A DNA stretch of 64,000 nucleotides from Gammaproteobacteria bacterium (GTDB taxonomy: Bacteria; Pseudomonadota; Gammaproteobacteria; Magnimaribacterales; AG-339-G14). Made by a program: the position numbers and the translations under genes. Every line of letters starts with the position of its first letter. Positions within the stretch are counted from its first letter, which is position 1. The stretch lies in contig BPAJ01000002.1 in NCBI GenBank assembly GCA_019652555.1, forward strand, positions 205,014 to 269,013, in the 5' to 3' direction. Of this stretch, positions 35,966 to 45,237 are shown one piece after another. The notes beneath the pieces are model-generated. The model was not told the DNA's origin. It saw only the letters and a program-made list of their open reading frames with translations, and searched no databases.

Positions 35966-36634
35966 ATGGCCAAACAAAAGAATGTAATCGCTCCATCAAT
36001 TTTATCTGCAGACTTTTCGCAGTTAGGCAAAGAAGTTGATGCTGTATTATCGGCTGGTGCTGATTGGGTTCACTTTGATGTAATGGATAATCACTATGTA
36101 CCCAATCTTACAATTGGTCCTATGGTATGTAAGTCGTTAATTGATTATGGAATAAAAGCCCCAATTGATGTGCATTTGATGGTTAAGCCAGTAGAAAGAC
36201 TGATTGATGATTTTGCTGAAGCAGGCGCATCTGTTATAAGTTTTCATCCAGAAGCAACTGAACATATTCACAAATGTGTTCAAACGATAAAAAATTATGA
36301 TTTAAAAGCTGGTATGGTTCTTAATCCAGCTACACCTTTAAGCACAATAAATTCAATTCTGCCTGAATTAGATTTGGTTTTACTAATGAGTGTTAACCCC
36401 GGTTTTGGAGGGCAAAAGTTCATAGATTCAACAATACCTAAAATTAAAAAGCTAAGAAAGAAAATAGATTCACTAGATAAAGAAATTAGGTTAGAAGTAG
36501 ATGGAGGCATTTCAAAAGAAAATATTTCGGAGGTTTCCAAGGCAGGTGCCGATACTTTTGTTGCAGGCTCTGCTATTTTTAATACAAAAGATTACCAAGA
36601 CACAATCTCAAATTTAAAATCTCTAATTGATTAA
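35966..36634 (+). CDS. rpe: Ribulose-phosphate 3-epimerase
   Basis: Rpe interconverts ribulose-5-phosphate and xylulose-5-phosphate in the pentose phosphate pathway. The 222-aa barrel has [32 protein letters not shown] (metal-binding His and Asp), [24 protein letters not shown] and the phosphate-binding [12 protein letters not shown] with FVAGSAIF. In many gammaproteobacteria rpe lies upstream of trpE, as here with one small gene between. It overlaps that gene by eight bases. Confidence 0.97.
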   Translation: MAKQKNVIAPSILSADFSQLGKEVDAVLSAGADWVHFDVMDNHYVPNLTIGPMVCKSLIDYGIKAPIDVHLMVKPVERLIDDFAEAGASVISFHPEATEHIHKCVQTIKNYDLKAGMVLNPATPLSTINSILPELDLVLLMSVNPGFGGQKFIDSTIPKIKKLRKKIDSLDKEIRLEVDGGISKENISEVSKAGADTFVAGSAIFNTKDYQDTISNLKSLID

Positions 36635-37034
36635 ATTACTTTTTCTCCTTTTACTGGCTCCAGTTTTAGCTAGTTCTGATAAACAATGCAGTTCAATTTC
36701 TATTGAGAAAGTAAATTTATGCGTAGAATTGGCTATTTCTCAGAGAGAAAAATCAAAAGGTCTCATGTATAGAAAAGATTTATCAAATTCAGATGGAATG
36801 CTGTTCGTTTGGAAAAATGCAGGTAAGAGATGCATGTGGATGAAAAATACTTATATTCCCTTAGATCTTGGTTTCTTTAGAGAAGATATGACTTTGATTG
36901 AAGTAAAGGAATTATCTCCAAGATCGCTTAATTCTGTTTGCTCATCTGAACCTGCTAAATATGCTTTAGAACTATCCAAAGGCTGGTTTTCTTCACATAA
37001 TGTTAAGGATAATTCAAAACTAATCCTAAATTAA
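36627..37034 (+). CDS. DUF192 exported protein
   Basis: A 135-aa protein with a short signal peptide ([13 protein letters not shown]) and the DUF192 core: [36 protein letters not shown] and LIEVKELSP, then [10 protein letters not shown] near the end. DUF192 proteins are small secreted or periplasmic proteins of unknown function. The start is a TTG that overlaps the rpe stop. trpE begins directly after its stop codon, so it lies in the trp operon without an obvious role there. Confidence 0.85.
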   Translation: MIKLLFLLLLAPVLASSDKQCSSISIEKVNLCVELAISQREKSKGLMYRKDLSNSDGMLFVWKNAGKRCMWMKNTYIPLDLGFFREDMTLIEVKELSPRSLNSVCSSEPAKYALELSKGWFSSHNVKDNSKLILN

Positions 37035-38486
37035 ATGAAAGAAAAGGAATTCTACAGTCAAAAAGGTACATATAAACGTGTACCTTTATCAAAGAAAATT
37101 AAGGCTGAAAAGCTTATACCTATTGATATTTTTGATAAATTTAAGTCAAAAGGCTCTTATTTTCTAGAATCTGCAGAAGTTGACATGAAATGGGGTAGAT
37201 ATTCGATTATTGGATTACCCTCTGAATCTTCAATTAAAGTTAAGAATTCTGAAATTTTTCTAAATTTAAATGGTGTTGAAGAAAAAATTTCGTCATCTGA
37301 TCCCTTAAAATTTATCGAAAATTATTTAGAAGAAAATTTTTACCCTGATACAGGAGATTTGCCAATTTTTTCAGGAGGATTAGTTGGTTTTTTTGGCTAC
37401 GAATCCATTAGGTTAATAGAAACTAAACTTCAAAATACTTCAAAAAATGAAGCTCATGAAATAGAAGATATAAATTTACTTATATCTGACAAAGTGATGA
37501 TTTTTGATAACCTAGAAAAAACTTTAGAAGTTGTTTTTTATTCAAATCCAAATATTGAAAATTCATACTCAGAAACATTTAGCGAGATTGATAAGTTGAT
37601 TGAAAGACTAGAATCTCAAGATGATAGTAAAACTGAAGAAGTTACATCCAAAAATGAAATAACTTTCAAATCAAATATGAATTTCGAACAATACACAAAG
37701 TGTATTGAAAAAATAAAGGACTATATAATTGAGGGAGACGTAATGCAGGTCGTCTTTGCTCAAGAAAGATCAGCAGATTTTGATCTTCCTCCTTTTGAAC
37801 TCTACAAATCTCTCAGAAAATTAAATCCTTCTCCTTACATGTTTTTCTTGGATTTTGGAGATTACCAATTAGTTGGATCATCTCCAGAAATTTTAGTAAG
37901 ACTTGAGCATGGCGATATTACCGTCAGACCAATTGCTGGAACCAAACCTAGAGGAAAAAATGAAAAAGAAGACCAACAACTTGAGGACGAACTCAAAAAT
38001 GATCCTAAAGAATTGGCGGAACATTTAATGCTAATAGATTTAGGTCGCAACGATATCGGAAGAGTTGCAGAAATTGGGTCAGTAAATACTAATGAAAAAA
38101 TGATTATTGAAAGATACTCTCATGTAATGCATTTGGTCTCCAATGTAGTCGGAAAGGTTAGGGACAATATTTCTCCGATAGACGCACTAAGAGCAACTTT
38201 CCCGGCAGGAACTCTAACAGGTGCCCCCAAAGTAAGGGCTATGGAAATTATTGATGAACTAGAAGTTTCAAGAAGAAGAATATATGGCGGTGCAGTAGGG
38301 TACATATCTTGGTCAGGTAATATGGATACTGCTATTGTCATCAGAAGTGCTGTCATCAAAGATAAAAAAATATATGTTGGAGCAGGTGGAGGCATAGTTG
38401 CCGATTCTGTCGCTGAGAAGGAATGGGAAGAAGTAAACAATAAATCAATGGCAATAGTCAAAGCAATTAACAATATAGGTTCTTGA
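37035..38486 (+). CDS. trpE: Anthranilate synthase component I
   Basis: TrpE converts chorismate to anthranilate using ammonia from TrpG. The 483-aa protein has an N-terminal segment with FLESAEVDMKWGRYSIIG (the tryptophan feedback site region). The C-terminal chorismate-binding domain reads GDVMQVVFAQ, PIAGTKPRGKNEKEDQQLE (two blocks), LIDLGRNDIGRV, FPAGTLTGAPKVRAMEIID and YGGAVGYISWSGNMDTAI. It sits in the trpE-trpG-trpD-trpC operon with no leader-peptide attenuator visible directly upstream. Confidence 0.96.
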   Translation: MKEKEFYSQKGTYKRVPLSKKIKAEKLIPIDIFDKFKSKGSYFLESAEVDMKWGRYSIIGLPSESSIKVKNSEIFLNLNGVEEKISSSDPLKFIENYLEENFYPDTGDLPIFSGGLVGFFGYESIRLIETKLQNTSKNEAHEIEDINLLISDKVMIFDNLEKTLEVVFYSNPNIENSYSETFSEIDKLIERLESQDDSKTEEVTSKNEITFKSNMNFEQYTKCIEKIKDYIIEGDVMQVVFAQERSADFDLPPFELYKSLRKLNPSPYMFFLDFGDYQLVGSSPEILVRLEHGDITVRPIAGTKPRGKNEKEDQQLEDELKNDPKELAEHLMLIDLGRNDIGRVAEIGSVNTNEKMIIERYSHVMHLVSNVVGKVRDNISPIDALRATFPAGTLTGAPKVRAMEIIDELEVSRRRIYGGAVGYISWSGNMDTAIVIRSAVIKDKKIYVGAGGGIVADSVAEKEWEEVNNKSMAIVKAINNIGS

Positions 38487-39053
38487 ATGTTATTGATGAT
38501 CGACAATTACGACTCTTTTACTTATAACCTTGTTCAGTATTTTGGAGAGTTAGGGCAAGAGGTTAAAACTTTCAGAAACGACCAAATAACGATAGAAGAA
38601 ATAAAGAAATTGGATCCTAAATATATTGTAATTTCTCCAGGACCTTGTACCCCAAAAGAGTCTGGGATATCGATGCAAGTTATTGATTCTTTTAAGGAAA
38701 ATAAGCCTATTTTAGGCGTATGTTTGGGACATCAAGCCATTGGCGCAGTCTTTGGTGCAAATATCATAAAAGCTAAAGAACTTATGCATGGCAAAACCTC
38801 TGAAATACAGCACGATGGCAATTTCTTATTTGAAGGCATGCCTGATAATTTCACTGCAACCAGATATCACTCTTTAGTCATTGAGGAAAAAACCCTTTCA
38901 GAAGATTTTATTATTAACGCGAGAACTGTTGATGGTTCTATCATGGGAATTCAACATTGCAAATTGAATGTGAGTGGAGTTCAGTTTCATCCAGAATCAA
39001 TCATGACCGAAGATGGGAAAAAACTTCTTTCTAATTTTTTAAATACAATATGA
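38487..39053 (+). CDS. trpG: Anthranilate synthase component II (glutamine amidotransferase)
   Basis: The 188-aa class I amidotransferase supplies ammonia to TrpE. The start MLLMIDNYDSFTYNLVQYF, the nucleophile elbow GVCLGHQAIGA (catalytic Cys) and GVQFHPESIMTEDG (His-Glu) are all present. It may also serve aminodeoxychorismate synthase (PabA), as in some bacteria with one shared amidotransferase. This cannot be decided here. It begins right after the trpE stop and overlaps trpD by four bases. Confidence 0.96.
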   Translation: MLLMIDNYDSFTYNLVQYFGELGQEVKTFRNDQITIEEIKKLDPKYIVISPGPCTPKESGISMQVIDSFKENKPILGVCLGHQAIGAVFGANIIKAKELMHGKTSEIQHDGNFLFEGMPDNFTATRYHSLVIEEKTLSEDFIINARTVDGSIMGIQHCKLNVSGVQFHPESIMTEDGKKLLSNFLNTI

Positions 39054-40081
39054 ATTCAACTGAAATCATATCTAAAGTTTCCTCAAAAAATCTTTCTCAG
39101 GAAGAAACTGCATACGTCATGCAAGAAATTTTTGTTGGAAAGATTTCAGAACAAGATATTGAAAACTTTCTTCTTAGTCTTTCTGGAAAAGGAGAAACAT
39201 CAGATGAATTAACTGGAGCTGTCCTAGCAATGAGAGCTGCGTCTTTAAAAGTTGATTTGAAAGAGAAAGATAATCTTGTTGACTGTTGTGGAACAGGAGG
39301 ACTTGGAAAAAGTATGATGAACGTATCTACAACTGCAGGTTTGGTATCAGCAGCAGCAAAAATAAAAATTGCAAAACACGGTAACAGGACAGCAACTGGT
39401 AAAAGTGGCAGTGCTGACGTTTTAGAAGCAGCTGATGTAAATTTGAGTCTTAGTCCAAATCAAGTTGCTAAATGTATTGAGGAAATTGGAATTGGATTTA
39501 TGTTCGCTCAAAATTTTCATCCAGGAATGAAATTTGTCATGCCAGTAAGAAAACGAATTGCTGATAAGACTATTTTTAATTTGCTTGGACCACTTACCAA
39601 TCCTGCAGGTGCAAAAAGACAATGTATTGGGGTTTATGATCCTAAATGGGTTTTGCCTGTTGCAGAAACTCTAAAAAATCTTGGAACAATTAAAGCGATG
39701 GTTTTTCATTCAAAAGATGGTCTTGATGAAATTAGTTCAGTAGACAAAACATTTGTGGCGGAATTGGAAAATAATAAAATTAAAGAGTATGAAATTGATC
39801 CAAAAGATTTTGATATTCATCATGATGATTTAAATGATCTTCAAATAGACTCTCCATCACAAAGTCTAGAACTCATAAAAACAACTCTCCAAAATAAAGG
39901 CTTTAAATCTGGCGAAGATATAACAAGTTTAAACTCCGCTGCTGTAATTTATGTTTCTGACTTAGTAACTAGCTTTGAAAAAGCATTTGAGATTGCAATT
40001 GACATAATAAAGTCTGGATCAGGCTTTGATAAGCTTAAGGAATTAGCTACTTTTTCTAATAATTTTAATGAATCAGCTTAA
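39050..40081 (+). CDS. trpD: Anthranilate phosphoribosyltransferase
   Basis: TrpD attaches the phosphoribosyl group to anthranilate. The 343-aa protein has DCCGTGGLGKSMMNVSTTA (PRPP loop), KHGNRTATGKSGSADVLEA (anthranilate site), FAQNFHPGMKFVMPVRKRI (two blocks), FNLLGPLTNPA and GLDEIS. It overlaps trpG by four bases and trpC by 14 bases, consistent with tight translational coupling. Confidence 0.97.
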   Translation: MNSTEIISKVSSKNLSQEETAYVMQEIFVGKISEQDIENFLLSLSGKGETSDELTGAVLAMRAASLKVDLKEKDNLVDCCGTGGLGKSMMNVSTTAGLVSAAAKIKIAKHGNRTATGKSGSADVLEAADVNLSLSPNQVAKCIEEIGIGFMFAQNFHPGMKFVMPVRKRIADKTIFNLLGPLTNPAGAKRQCIGVYDPKWVLPVAETLKNLGTIKAMVFHSKDGLDEISSVDKTFVAELENNKIKEYEIDPKDFDIHHDDLNDLQIDSPSQSLELIKTTLQNKGFKSGEDITSLNSAAVIYVSDLVTSFEKAFEIAIDIIKSGSGFDKLKELATFSNNFNESA

Positions 40082-40850
40082 TAAAATAATAGAAACTACT
40101 AAAGAAACAGTCAAAAAGTCTAGTTCTTATAGGCCGATTTCTTCGTTAGAGGAAGACTTTGAAAAATATGAGAAAAGAGGCTTTATTGAAGCAATTTCGA
40201 CGAAGGTTTTTAAGGAAGAAACAGCTATTATTGCTGAAATTAAAAAGGCATCGCCCAGCAAAGGCCTTATAAGGCAAGACTTTGAGCCGAAAAAGATTGC
40301 AGAAGATTATGAAACAAATGGCGCAACTTCTTTAAGTATCCTCACAGACGAACCATTTTTTCAAGGAAAATTGGAGTACCTGGACATGGTAAGGAACACC
40401 TGTGCATTACCAATTTTAAGAAAAGATTTCATGATTGATCCTTATCAAATATATGAGACAAAGGCTTCAGGAGGAGACTGTATACTTTTGATAGTTGCTG
40501 CTCTTGATTTAGTACAATTGAAGGACTTTTCTCAGTTAGCAGAAGAGTTAAATCTGGATGTTTTGATCGAAGTTCACTCAGAAGATGAATTGAATATAGC
40601 TTTGTCTGTCGGTCCAAGATTATTAGGTATTAATAATAGAGATCTCACAACCTTTGAGGTCGATAAAAATTTAGCGATAGAATTAGCTAAGCAAATATCT
40701 AAAGATGTGATTGTGGTTTCTGAAAGCGGTATTAGTTCAAGAGAAGATATTTTATCTTCTAAGGAGCAAGGCATTCATTCCTTCCTCATTGGCGAAAGTT
40801 TCATGCGAAAGCCAAGTCCAGGCAAAGCACTTCGAGAAATACTTGTTTAA
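40068..40850 (+). CDS. trpC: Indole-3-glycerol phosphate synthase
   Basis: TrpC closes the indole ring in tryptophan synthesis. The 260-aa single-domain barrel has IAEIKKASPSKGLIR (catalytic Glu/Lys), LSILTDEPFFQGKLEYL, LPILRKDFMIDPYQIYE with the catalytic Lys, LGINNRDLTTFEVD and VVSESGISSREDI. It is not fused to TrpF, unlike E. coli. trpF, trpB and trpA are not in the window. It is convergent with purD. Confidence 0.97.
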   Translation: MNQLNKIIETTKETVKKSSSYRPISSLEEDFEKYEKRGFIEAISTKVFKEETAIIAEIKKASPSKGLIRQDFEPKKIAEDYETNGATSLSILTDEPFFQGKLEYLDMVRNTCALPILRKDFMIDPYQIYETKASGGDCILLIVAALDLVQLKDFSQLAEELNLDVLIEVHSEDELNIALSVGPRLLGINNRDLTTFEVDKNLAIELAKQISKDVIVVSESGISSREDILSSKEQGIHSFLIGESFMRKPSPGKALREILV

Positions 40851-40853
40851 AAT

Positions 40854-42119
40854 TTACTGATTTCTTTTTCCAATATCTTTTCTATAAAAAGCGCCACTCC
40901 AACTAATTTCAGAAGTAGCTTCATAAGCTTTTTCAAAAGCAGTATCTAAATCATTTCCTAATCCAGTAACACAAAGAACCCGACCGCCATTTGAAAGAAT
41001 CTCTTCTCCTTCTTTCTTTGTTCCACAATGAAATACCTTTGTAGTTTCATTCTCTTCTCTTATACCCAAGATTGGAAAACCAGTTTCATATTTTCCAGGA
41101 TAGCCTTTTGAAGCCATTACAACACCTAATGCAAATCTTTCATCCCACTCGATTTGTTCTCCCCTTAATTCTTGTTTTGCAGCCTTTAAACATAAGCTGA
41201 GAAAATCGCTCTTCATTCTCATTAATATCGGTTGAGTTTCTGGATCCCCAAACCTACAGTTGTATTCCAAGACTTTAATTTCTTGGTCATCGATCATCAA
41301 ACCAGCATACAAAAAACCCTTATATTCTATGTTTCTTCGTTTTAATTCAGCCAGGGTTGGATAAATTATTTCTTGCATAATCTCTTCATTCAGTTCATTA
41401 GTAATTAAGGGAGTAGGGGAATATGCTCCCATCCCACCTGTATTAGGCCCTTTGTCACCATCATCTCTTTGTTTATGATCTTGAGAACTTGCCAAAGGAA
41501 TTACATTTTCACCATCACACAAAACTATGAAACTAGCTTCTTCGCCTTTAAGGAATTCTTCAATAACTAGATTATCTCCTGCGGAACCAAGTTTTTGATC
41601 TACCATTAGAGAGTTCAAAGCTTCTAAGGCTTCTTCTCTAGTAAAAGCAACGATTACACCTTTCCCGCCTGCAAGGCCGTCTGCTTTAAGGACAATTGGG
41701 ATATCGCATGTTTCTAAATATTCTCTAGCAGGTTCAGGATCTGAAAATACTTCATAAGTTGCAGTAGGAATATTTCCTTTCCTTAAAACATCTTTCATGA
41801 AAATCTTTGAGCCTTCCATTTGCGCAGCAAGTTTATTGGGACCTAAACAAAGCAAATTATTTTTTTCAAATAAATCAATCAGACCCAAGACTAAAGGAGC
41901 CTCAGGACCGACAATAGTTAGATCAATTTCTTTGTTTTTTGCAAAATCCAATAGTCCGTCTAAATCTTCGGCACTTAAGTCAACGTTTTCTGTTTTTGGC
42001 TCATCAGCAGTACCGGCATTTCCAGGAGCAACAAAAACTTTTTCACACAAATTGCTTTGAGCAAGTTTCCAAACAAGCGCGTGTTCTCTTCCGCCAGAAC
42101 CTATTACCAAAACTTTCAT
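40854..42119 (-). CDS. purD: Phosphoribosylamine-glycine ligase (GARS)
   Basis: PurD adds glycine to phosphoribosylamine in the second step of purine synthesis. The 421-aa ATP-grasp protein begins MKVLVIGSGGREHALVWKLAQS. It has TIVGPEAPLVLG, VLKADGLAGGKGVIVA (ATP site), PLASSQDHKQRDDGDKGPNTGGMGAYSP (in blocks) and EYNCRFGDPETQPIL (metal binding). It is directly downstream of purH (one base gap), as in other gammaproteobacteria. Confidence 0.97.
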   Translation of the reverse strand: MKVLVIGSGGREHALVWKLAQSNLCEKVFVAPGNAGTADEPKTENVDLSAEDLDGLLDFAKNKEIDLTIVGPEAPLVLGLIDLFEKNNLLCLGPNKLAAQMEGSKIFMKDVLRKGNIPTATYEVFSDPEPAREYLETCDIPIVLKADGLAGGKGVIVAFTREEALEALNSLMVDQKLGSAGDNLVIEEFLKGEEASFIVLCDGENVIPLASSQDHKQRDDGDKGPNTGGMGAYSPTPLITNELNEEIMQEIIYPTLAELKRRNIEYKGFLYAGLMIDDQEIKVLEYNCRFGDPETQPILMRMKSDFLSLCLKAAKQELRGEQIEWDERFALGVVMASKGYPGKYETGFPILGIREENETTKVFHCGTKKEGEEILSNGGRVLCVTGLGNDLDTAFEKAYEATSEISWSGAFYRKDIGKRNQ

Positions 42120-42120
42120 A

Positions 42121-43683
42121 TCAATGTCTGAAGTGACGCATGCTGGTGAAAAACATGATCATATTAGCTTCATTAGCTGCTGCAATAACTTCTTTATCTC
42201 TTATCGATCCACCAGGTTGAATCACACATTGGATTCCATTCTTTGCAGCTTCATCAATGCTATCTCTAAATGGAAAAAACGCATCCGAAGCCATAGTAGC
42301 TCCTTTAAGATTAAAACCTGCTTTTTTGGCTTTACTGACGGCAATTTCAGCACTATCGATTCTACTCATTTGACCCGCTCCTATACCAAGAGTCATATTA
42401 TTTTTCGCATAAACAATTGCATTGGATTTGACATATTTTCCTACACGCCAAGCAAATAAAGCATCATTGACTTGTTTGGAAGTTGGTTTTTTCTTAGTTA
42501 CTACTTTGAGATCTTTTTTTGATACCGCACCGTCATCAACATTTTGGACCAGAATACCTTGGTTCATAGTTAGGGTTTTAAATCCGGTTGGTTTTTGAAA
42601 TAAATCTTTAACTAATAAAAGACGTACATTTTTCTTTCTAGCTATTATTTTTTTTGCAGCAGGATTAATGGCTGGTGCAGCTATAACTTCAACAAATTGA
42701 TTATCGATAATTTTTTTCGCAGTAAATTTATCAAGTGCTTTATTGAGAGCAATAATGCCGCCAAATGCAGAGGTTTCATCACAAGAAAAAGCTTTCTCAT
42801 AGGCTTCTAACAATGTCTTCCCTGAAGCTACACCACAAGGATTTGCATGTTTGACAATGACACAAGAGGGTTTTTCAAAATTTGAAACGCATTCAATGGC
42901 TGCATCGGTATCTGCAATATTATTGTAAGAAAGTTCTTTTCCTTGAACTTGCTCTGCTGAAGTGATGCCTGCTCCTTCAGACCCAGAATTTATATAAAAA
43001 TTTGCTTCCTGATGAGGATTTTCTCCATACCGTAATACTTGTTTAAGCTTATGACTGCTGAAAAAGTTTTCTGGAGCCTCATCATCATAAGTTGATAAAA
43101 AGTTTGCTATTGCAATGTCATAATTTGCTACATGTTCAAAAGCTTTCAAAGACAATTTTCTTCGAGTTTCATATGAACACTTGCCACTTTCACTCTTTAA
43201 GTCAGCGATAAATGAATCATAAAGATTTGGAGACGAAATTACAGCGACATGGAAAAAATTTTTAGCGGCTGATCTCAACATTGTTGGACCTCCAATATCA
43301 ATATTTTCAATTGCTTCATCCAATTCAATGTTAGTTTTTTTTATTGTTTCTTCGAACGGGTAGAGATTCACCACAACTAGATCAATTTCTTTGATACCGT
43401 GTTTTTTTGTTTCGTCTCTATCTTCTTTTCGGCGAGAAAGAATCCCGCCATGAATTTGTGGGACCAATGTTTTTACTCTGCCACCCATCATTTCAGGAGA
43501 ACCTGAAAATTTTTCAGCAGGAACTACTGGAATTTTATTTTTTCTCAATAATTTTTCTGTTCCTCCTGTCGATATGATTTCTATATTTAAGTTATGGAGT
43601 TTTTTTGCAAAATCTACAATGCCGGTTTTGTCAGAAACACTGACAAGAGCTCGTTTGATTTTGATTTTACGATTTTTAGCCAT
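42121..43683 (-). CDS. purH: Bifunctional AICAR formyltransferase/IMP cyclohydrolase
   Basis: PurH carries out the last two steps of IMP synthesis. The N-terminal IMPCH domain has ALVSVSDKTGIVDFAKKL, ISTGGTEKLL, MMGGRVKTLVPQIHGGIL and VVVNLYPFEETI. The C-terminal AICAR transformylase has YGENPHQEANFY, CVIVKHANPCGVA (catalytic Lys-His), SAFGGIIALN, TLGIGAGQMSRIDS and ASDAFFPFRDSIDEA, ending FTSMRHFRH. At 520 aa it is complete. It lies between fis and purD. Confidence 0.97.
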   Translation of the reverse strand: MAKNRKIKIKRALVSVSDKTGIVDFAKKLHNLNIEIISTGGTEKLLRKNKIPVVPAEKFSGSPEMMGGRVKTLVPQIHGGILSRRKEDRDETKKHGIKEIDLVVVNLYPFEETIKKTNIELDEAIENIDIGGPTMLRSAAKNFFHVAVISSPNLYDSFIADLKSESGKCSYETRRKLSLKAFEHVANYDIAIANFLSTYDDEAPENFFSSHKLKQVLRYGENPHQEANFYINSGSEGAGITSAEQVQGKELSYNNIADTDAAIECVSNFEKPSCVIVKHANPCGVASGKTLLEAYEKAFSCDETSAFGGIIALNKALDKFTAKKIIDNQFVEVIAAPAINPAAKKIIARKKNVRLLLVKDLFQKPTGFKTLTMNQGILVQNVDDGAVSKKDLKVVTKKKPTSKQVNDALFAWRVGKYVKSNAIVYAKNNMTLGIGAGQMSRIDSAEIAVSKAKKAGFNLKGATMASDAFFPFRDSIDEAAKNGIQCVIQPGGSIRDKEVIAAANEANMIMFFTSMRHFRH

Positions 43684-43939
43684 TTTTTATATTGTATTGT
43701 TTAAGTTTTGTTCTAAGTGTGACTCTATTTATACCTAATATTTTGCTGGCTTGGGATTTATTGCCGTTACAAAATTTCATCACTTCTTCAAGCATTGGTT
43801 TTTCCACCTCTTTTATGACCATTTCAAAAACATTAGTGGCTTTATTTCCATCCAATTCTTTGAAGTATCTTCTTAAGGCTAATCCAACTTGATATTTTAA
43901 CGACTTTCTATCTTCTTTATTTTGATCTTTACTTCTCAT
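43676..43939 (-). CDS. fis: Nucleoid-associated regulator Fis
   Basis: Fis bends DNA and regulates rRNA and many growth-phase genes. The 87-aa protein matches the family C-terminal region: LKYQVGLALRRYFKELDGN, then VIKEVEKPMLEEVMKFCNGNKSQASKILGINRVTLRTKLKQY (conserved in blocks) with the helix-turn-helix. It is slightly shorter at the N-terminus than E. coli Fis (98 aa). The fis-purH-purD order is as in Pseudomonas. It overlaps purH by eight bases. Confidence 0.95.
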   Translation of the reverse strand: MRSKDQNKEDRKSLKYQVGLALRRYFKELDGNKATNVFEMVIKEVEKPMLEEVMKFCNGNKSQASKILGINRVTLRTKLKQYNIKNG

Positions 43940-44493
43940 TAATTTACGTGGGTTTGTAATTCATTTCCTATAGATATTAAATTTAGTTTGCCTTCTTTAT
44001 TCTCTATTTCAGTAATCGAGCAGTTGTCAGGATAAAAAGAAACCACTCTGGGATCATTTTTTAAAGTACTTACAACAATATTTATAACCATGAAGTGAGA
44101 GAATATGATTGTTGGTTCGGTAAAACTTTTTAAAGTAGAAAGAATTTTTGATTGCCAAATTTGTTGAGGCTTTTCCAATTCGTTAATATTTTTTTTGAAA
44201 ACTTCTTGTAACCAATTTTTACGCTCTAATAAAGATATACCTGGAGATGGAATTTCTCTGAAAGCCTCATTCAAGGACAGTTGCTTATCTAAGTTTTTTT
44301 TGAAATGCAAACTAGTTTCTTGAGCTCTTTTAAGTGGACTGGAGATTAAATTAAATTGATTGAGATCTTCATTTTCATAGAGAGTATTAAAACACTCCAG
44401 AGCTTGTTCTTTGCCAAGTTCGCTTAATCCTGGATCTGCTGATTGGTCCCAAGATTGAGCAGCTTCTCCATGTCTAATCAGAAAAATTTTCAT
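43939..44493 (-). CDS. sixA: Histidine phosphatase family protein (SixA-like)
   Basis: The 184-aa protein starts MKIFLIRHGEAAQSWDQSADP, with the phospho-accepting His in RHGE, and continues LSELGKEQALECF, ISSPLKRAQETSLHF and IIFSHFMVINIVV, where the second catalytic His lies. SixA dephosphorylates phosphohistidine proteins in E. coli. This protein is somewhat longer than SixA (161 aa), so a related phosphatase with another substrate is possible. It abuts fis and is divergent from rsmE. Confidence 0.75.
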   Translation of the reverse strand: MKIFLIRHGEAAQSWDQSADPGLSELGKEQALECFNTLYENEDLNQFNLISSPLKRAQETSLHFKKNLDKQLSLNEAFREIPSPGISLLERKNWLQEVFKKNINELEKPQQIWQSKILSTLKSFTEPTIIFSHFMVINIVVSTLKNDPRVVSFYPDNCSITEIENKEGKLNLISIGNELQTHVN

Positions 44494-44534
44494 TTAAATA
44501 AAAACAAGCTAAATATATGCAGTAAGATAAAAGT

Positions 44535-45236
44535 ATGAGAATACCACGAATTTTTCTCGATCAGGAACTTACAAAAAACAAAACTTACAAACTAGATAAA
44601 GACAGTTTTCACCACCTTTTAGTTATAAAAAAAAGAGAAGGAGATAAGATAGAAGTATTTAATTCGAAAGGGCAATTCCTTGAAGCATCTATTTCTCTAA
44701 TTAACAAAAAAACCTGTGAAATTTTTTCAATAGGTGAGACAAAGATTCAAAAAAAAACCTTCCCAAAAATCTCATTAGGCATTTCTGAAATAAAAAATTT
44801 TGAAAAAATTTTAAATGAAGTGACTCAATTGGGAGTTTATCGAGTTGATTGCTTATCATCTGAAAGATCAAAGTTTTTGAAAAAACCTTCAGAAAAAAAA
44901 ATAGAAAGATGGAAAAAAGTTGTAACGGGGGCCTGTGAACAATCTGGAAATAATTGGATGCCACAAATTGGACATAAGACCTTAGATGAATGGCAAATGG
45001 AAATACCATCGGAGAATAAGTTTTTTCTAAATCCAGGAGAGAATAAAAATATTGAATCCTTGTCGAAATTGGACGAAATTTACTTTTCGATAGGCCCAGA
45101 AGGAGGCTTTTCTCCTAAGGAAATTGATAAAATGAAATCCAATGGTTTAGAAGGCATCTCTCTTGGAGAGTTAGTCATCAAAACAGAAACAGTACCTACT
45201 GTATTATTGTCAATGTTAAAAATTTTAAATAAATAG
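44535..45236 (+). CDS. rsmE: 16S rRNA m3U1498 methyltransferase RsmE
   Basis: RsmE methylates U1498 of 16S rRNA. The 233-aa SPOUT protein starts MRIPRIFLDQEL and has an N-terminal PUA-like domain (HHLLVIKKREGDKIEVFNSKG, in blocks). The knotted C-terminal domain has CLSSERSKFLKK, VVTGACEQSGNNWMPQI, the SAM loop YFSIGPEGGFSPKEID, and SLGELVIKTETVPTVLL. It starts the rsmE-gshB-ruvX run, in which yqgE (present in E. coli) is missing. Confidence 0.95.
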   Translation: MRIPRIFLDQELTKNKTYKLDKDSFHHLLVIKKREGDKIEVFNSKGQFLEASISLINKKTCEIFSIGETKIQKKTFPKISLGISEIKNFEKILNEVTQLGVYRVDCLSSERSKFLKKPSEKKIERWKKVVTGACEQSGNNWMPQIGHKTLDEWQMEIPSENKFFLNPGENKNIESLSKLDEIYFSIGPEGGFSPKEIDKMKSNGLEGISLGELVIKTETVPTVLLSMLKILNK

Positions 45237-45237
45237 A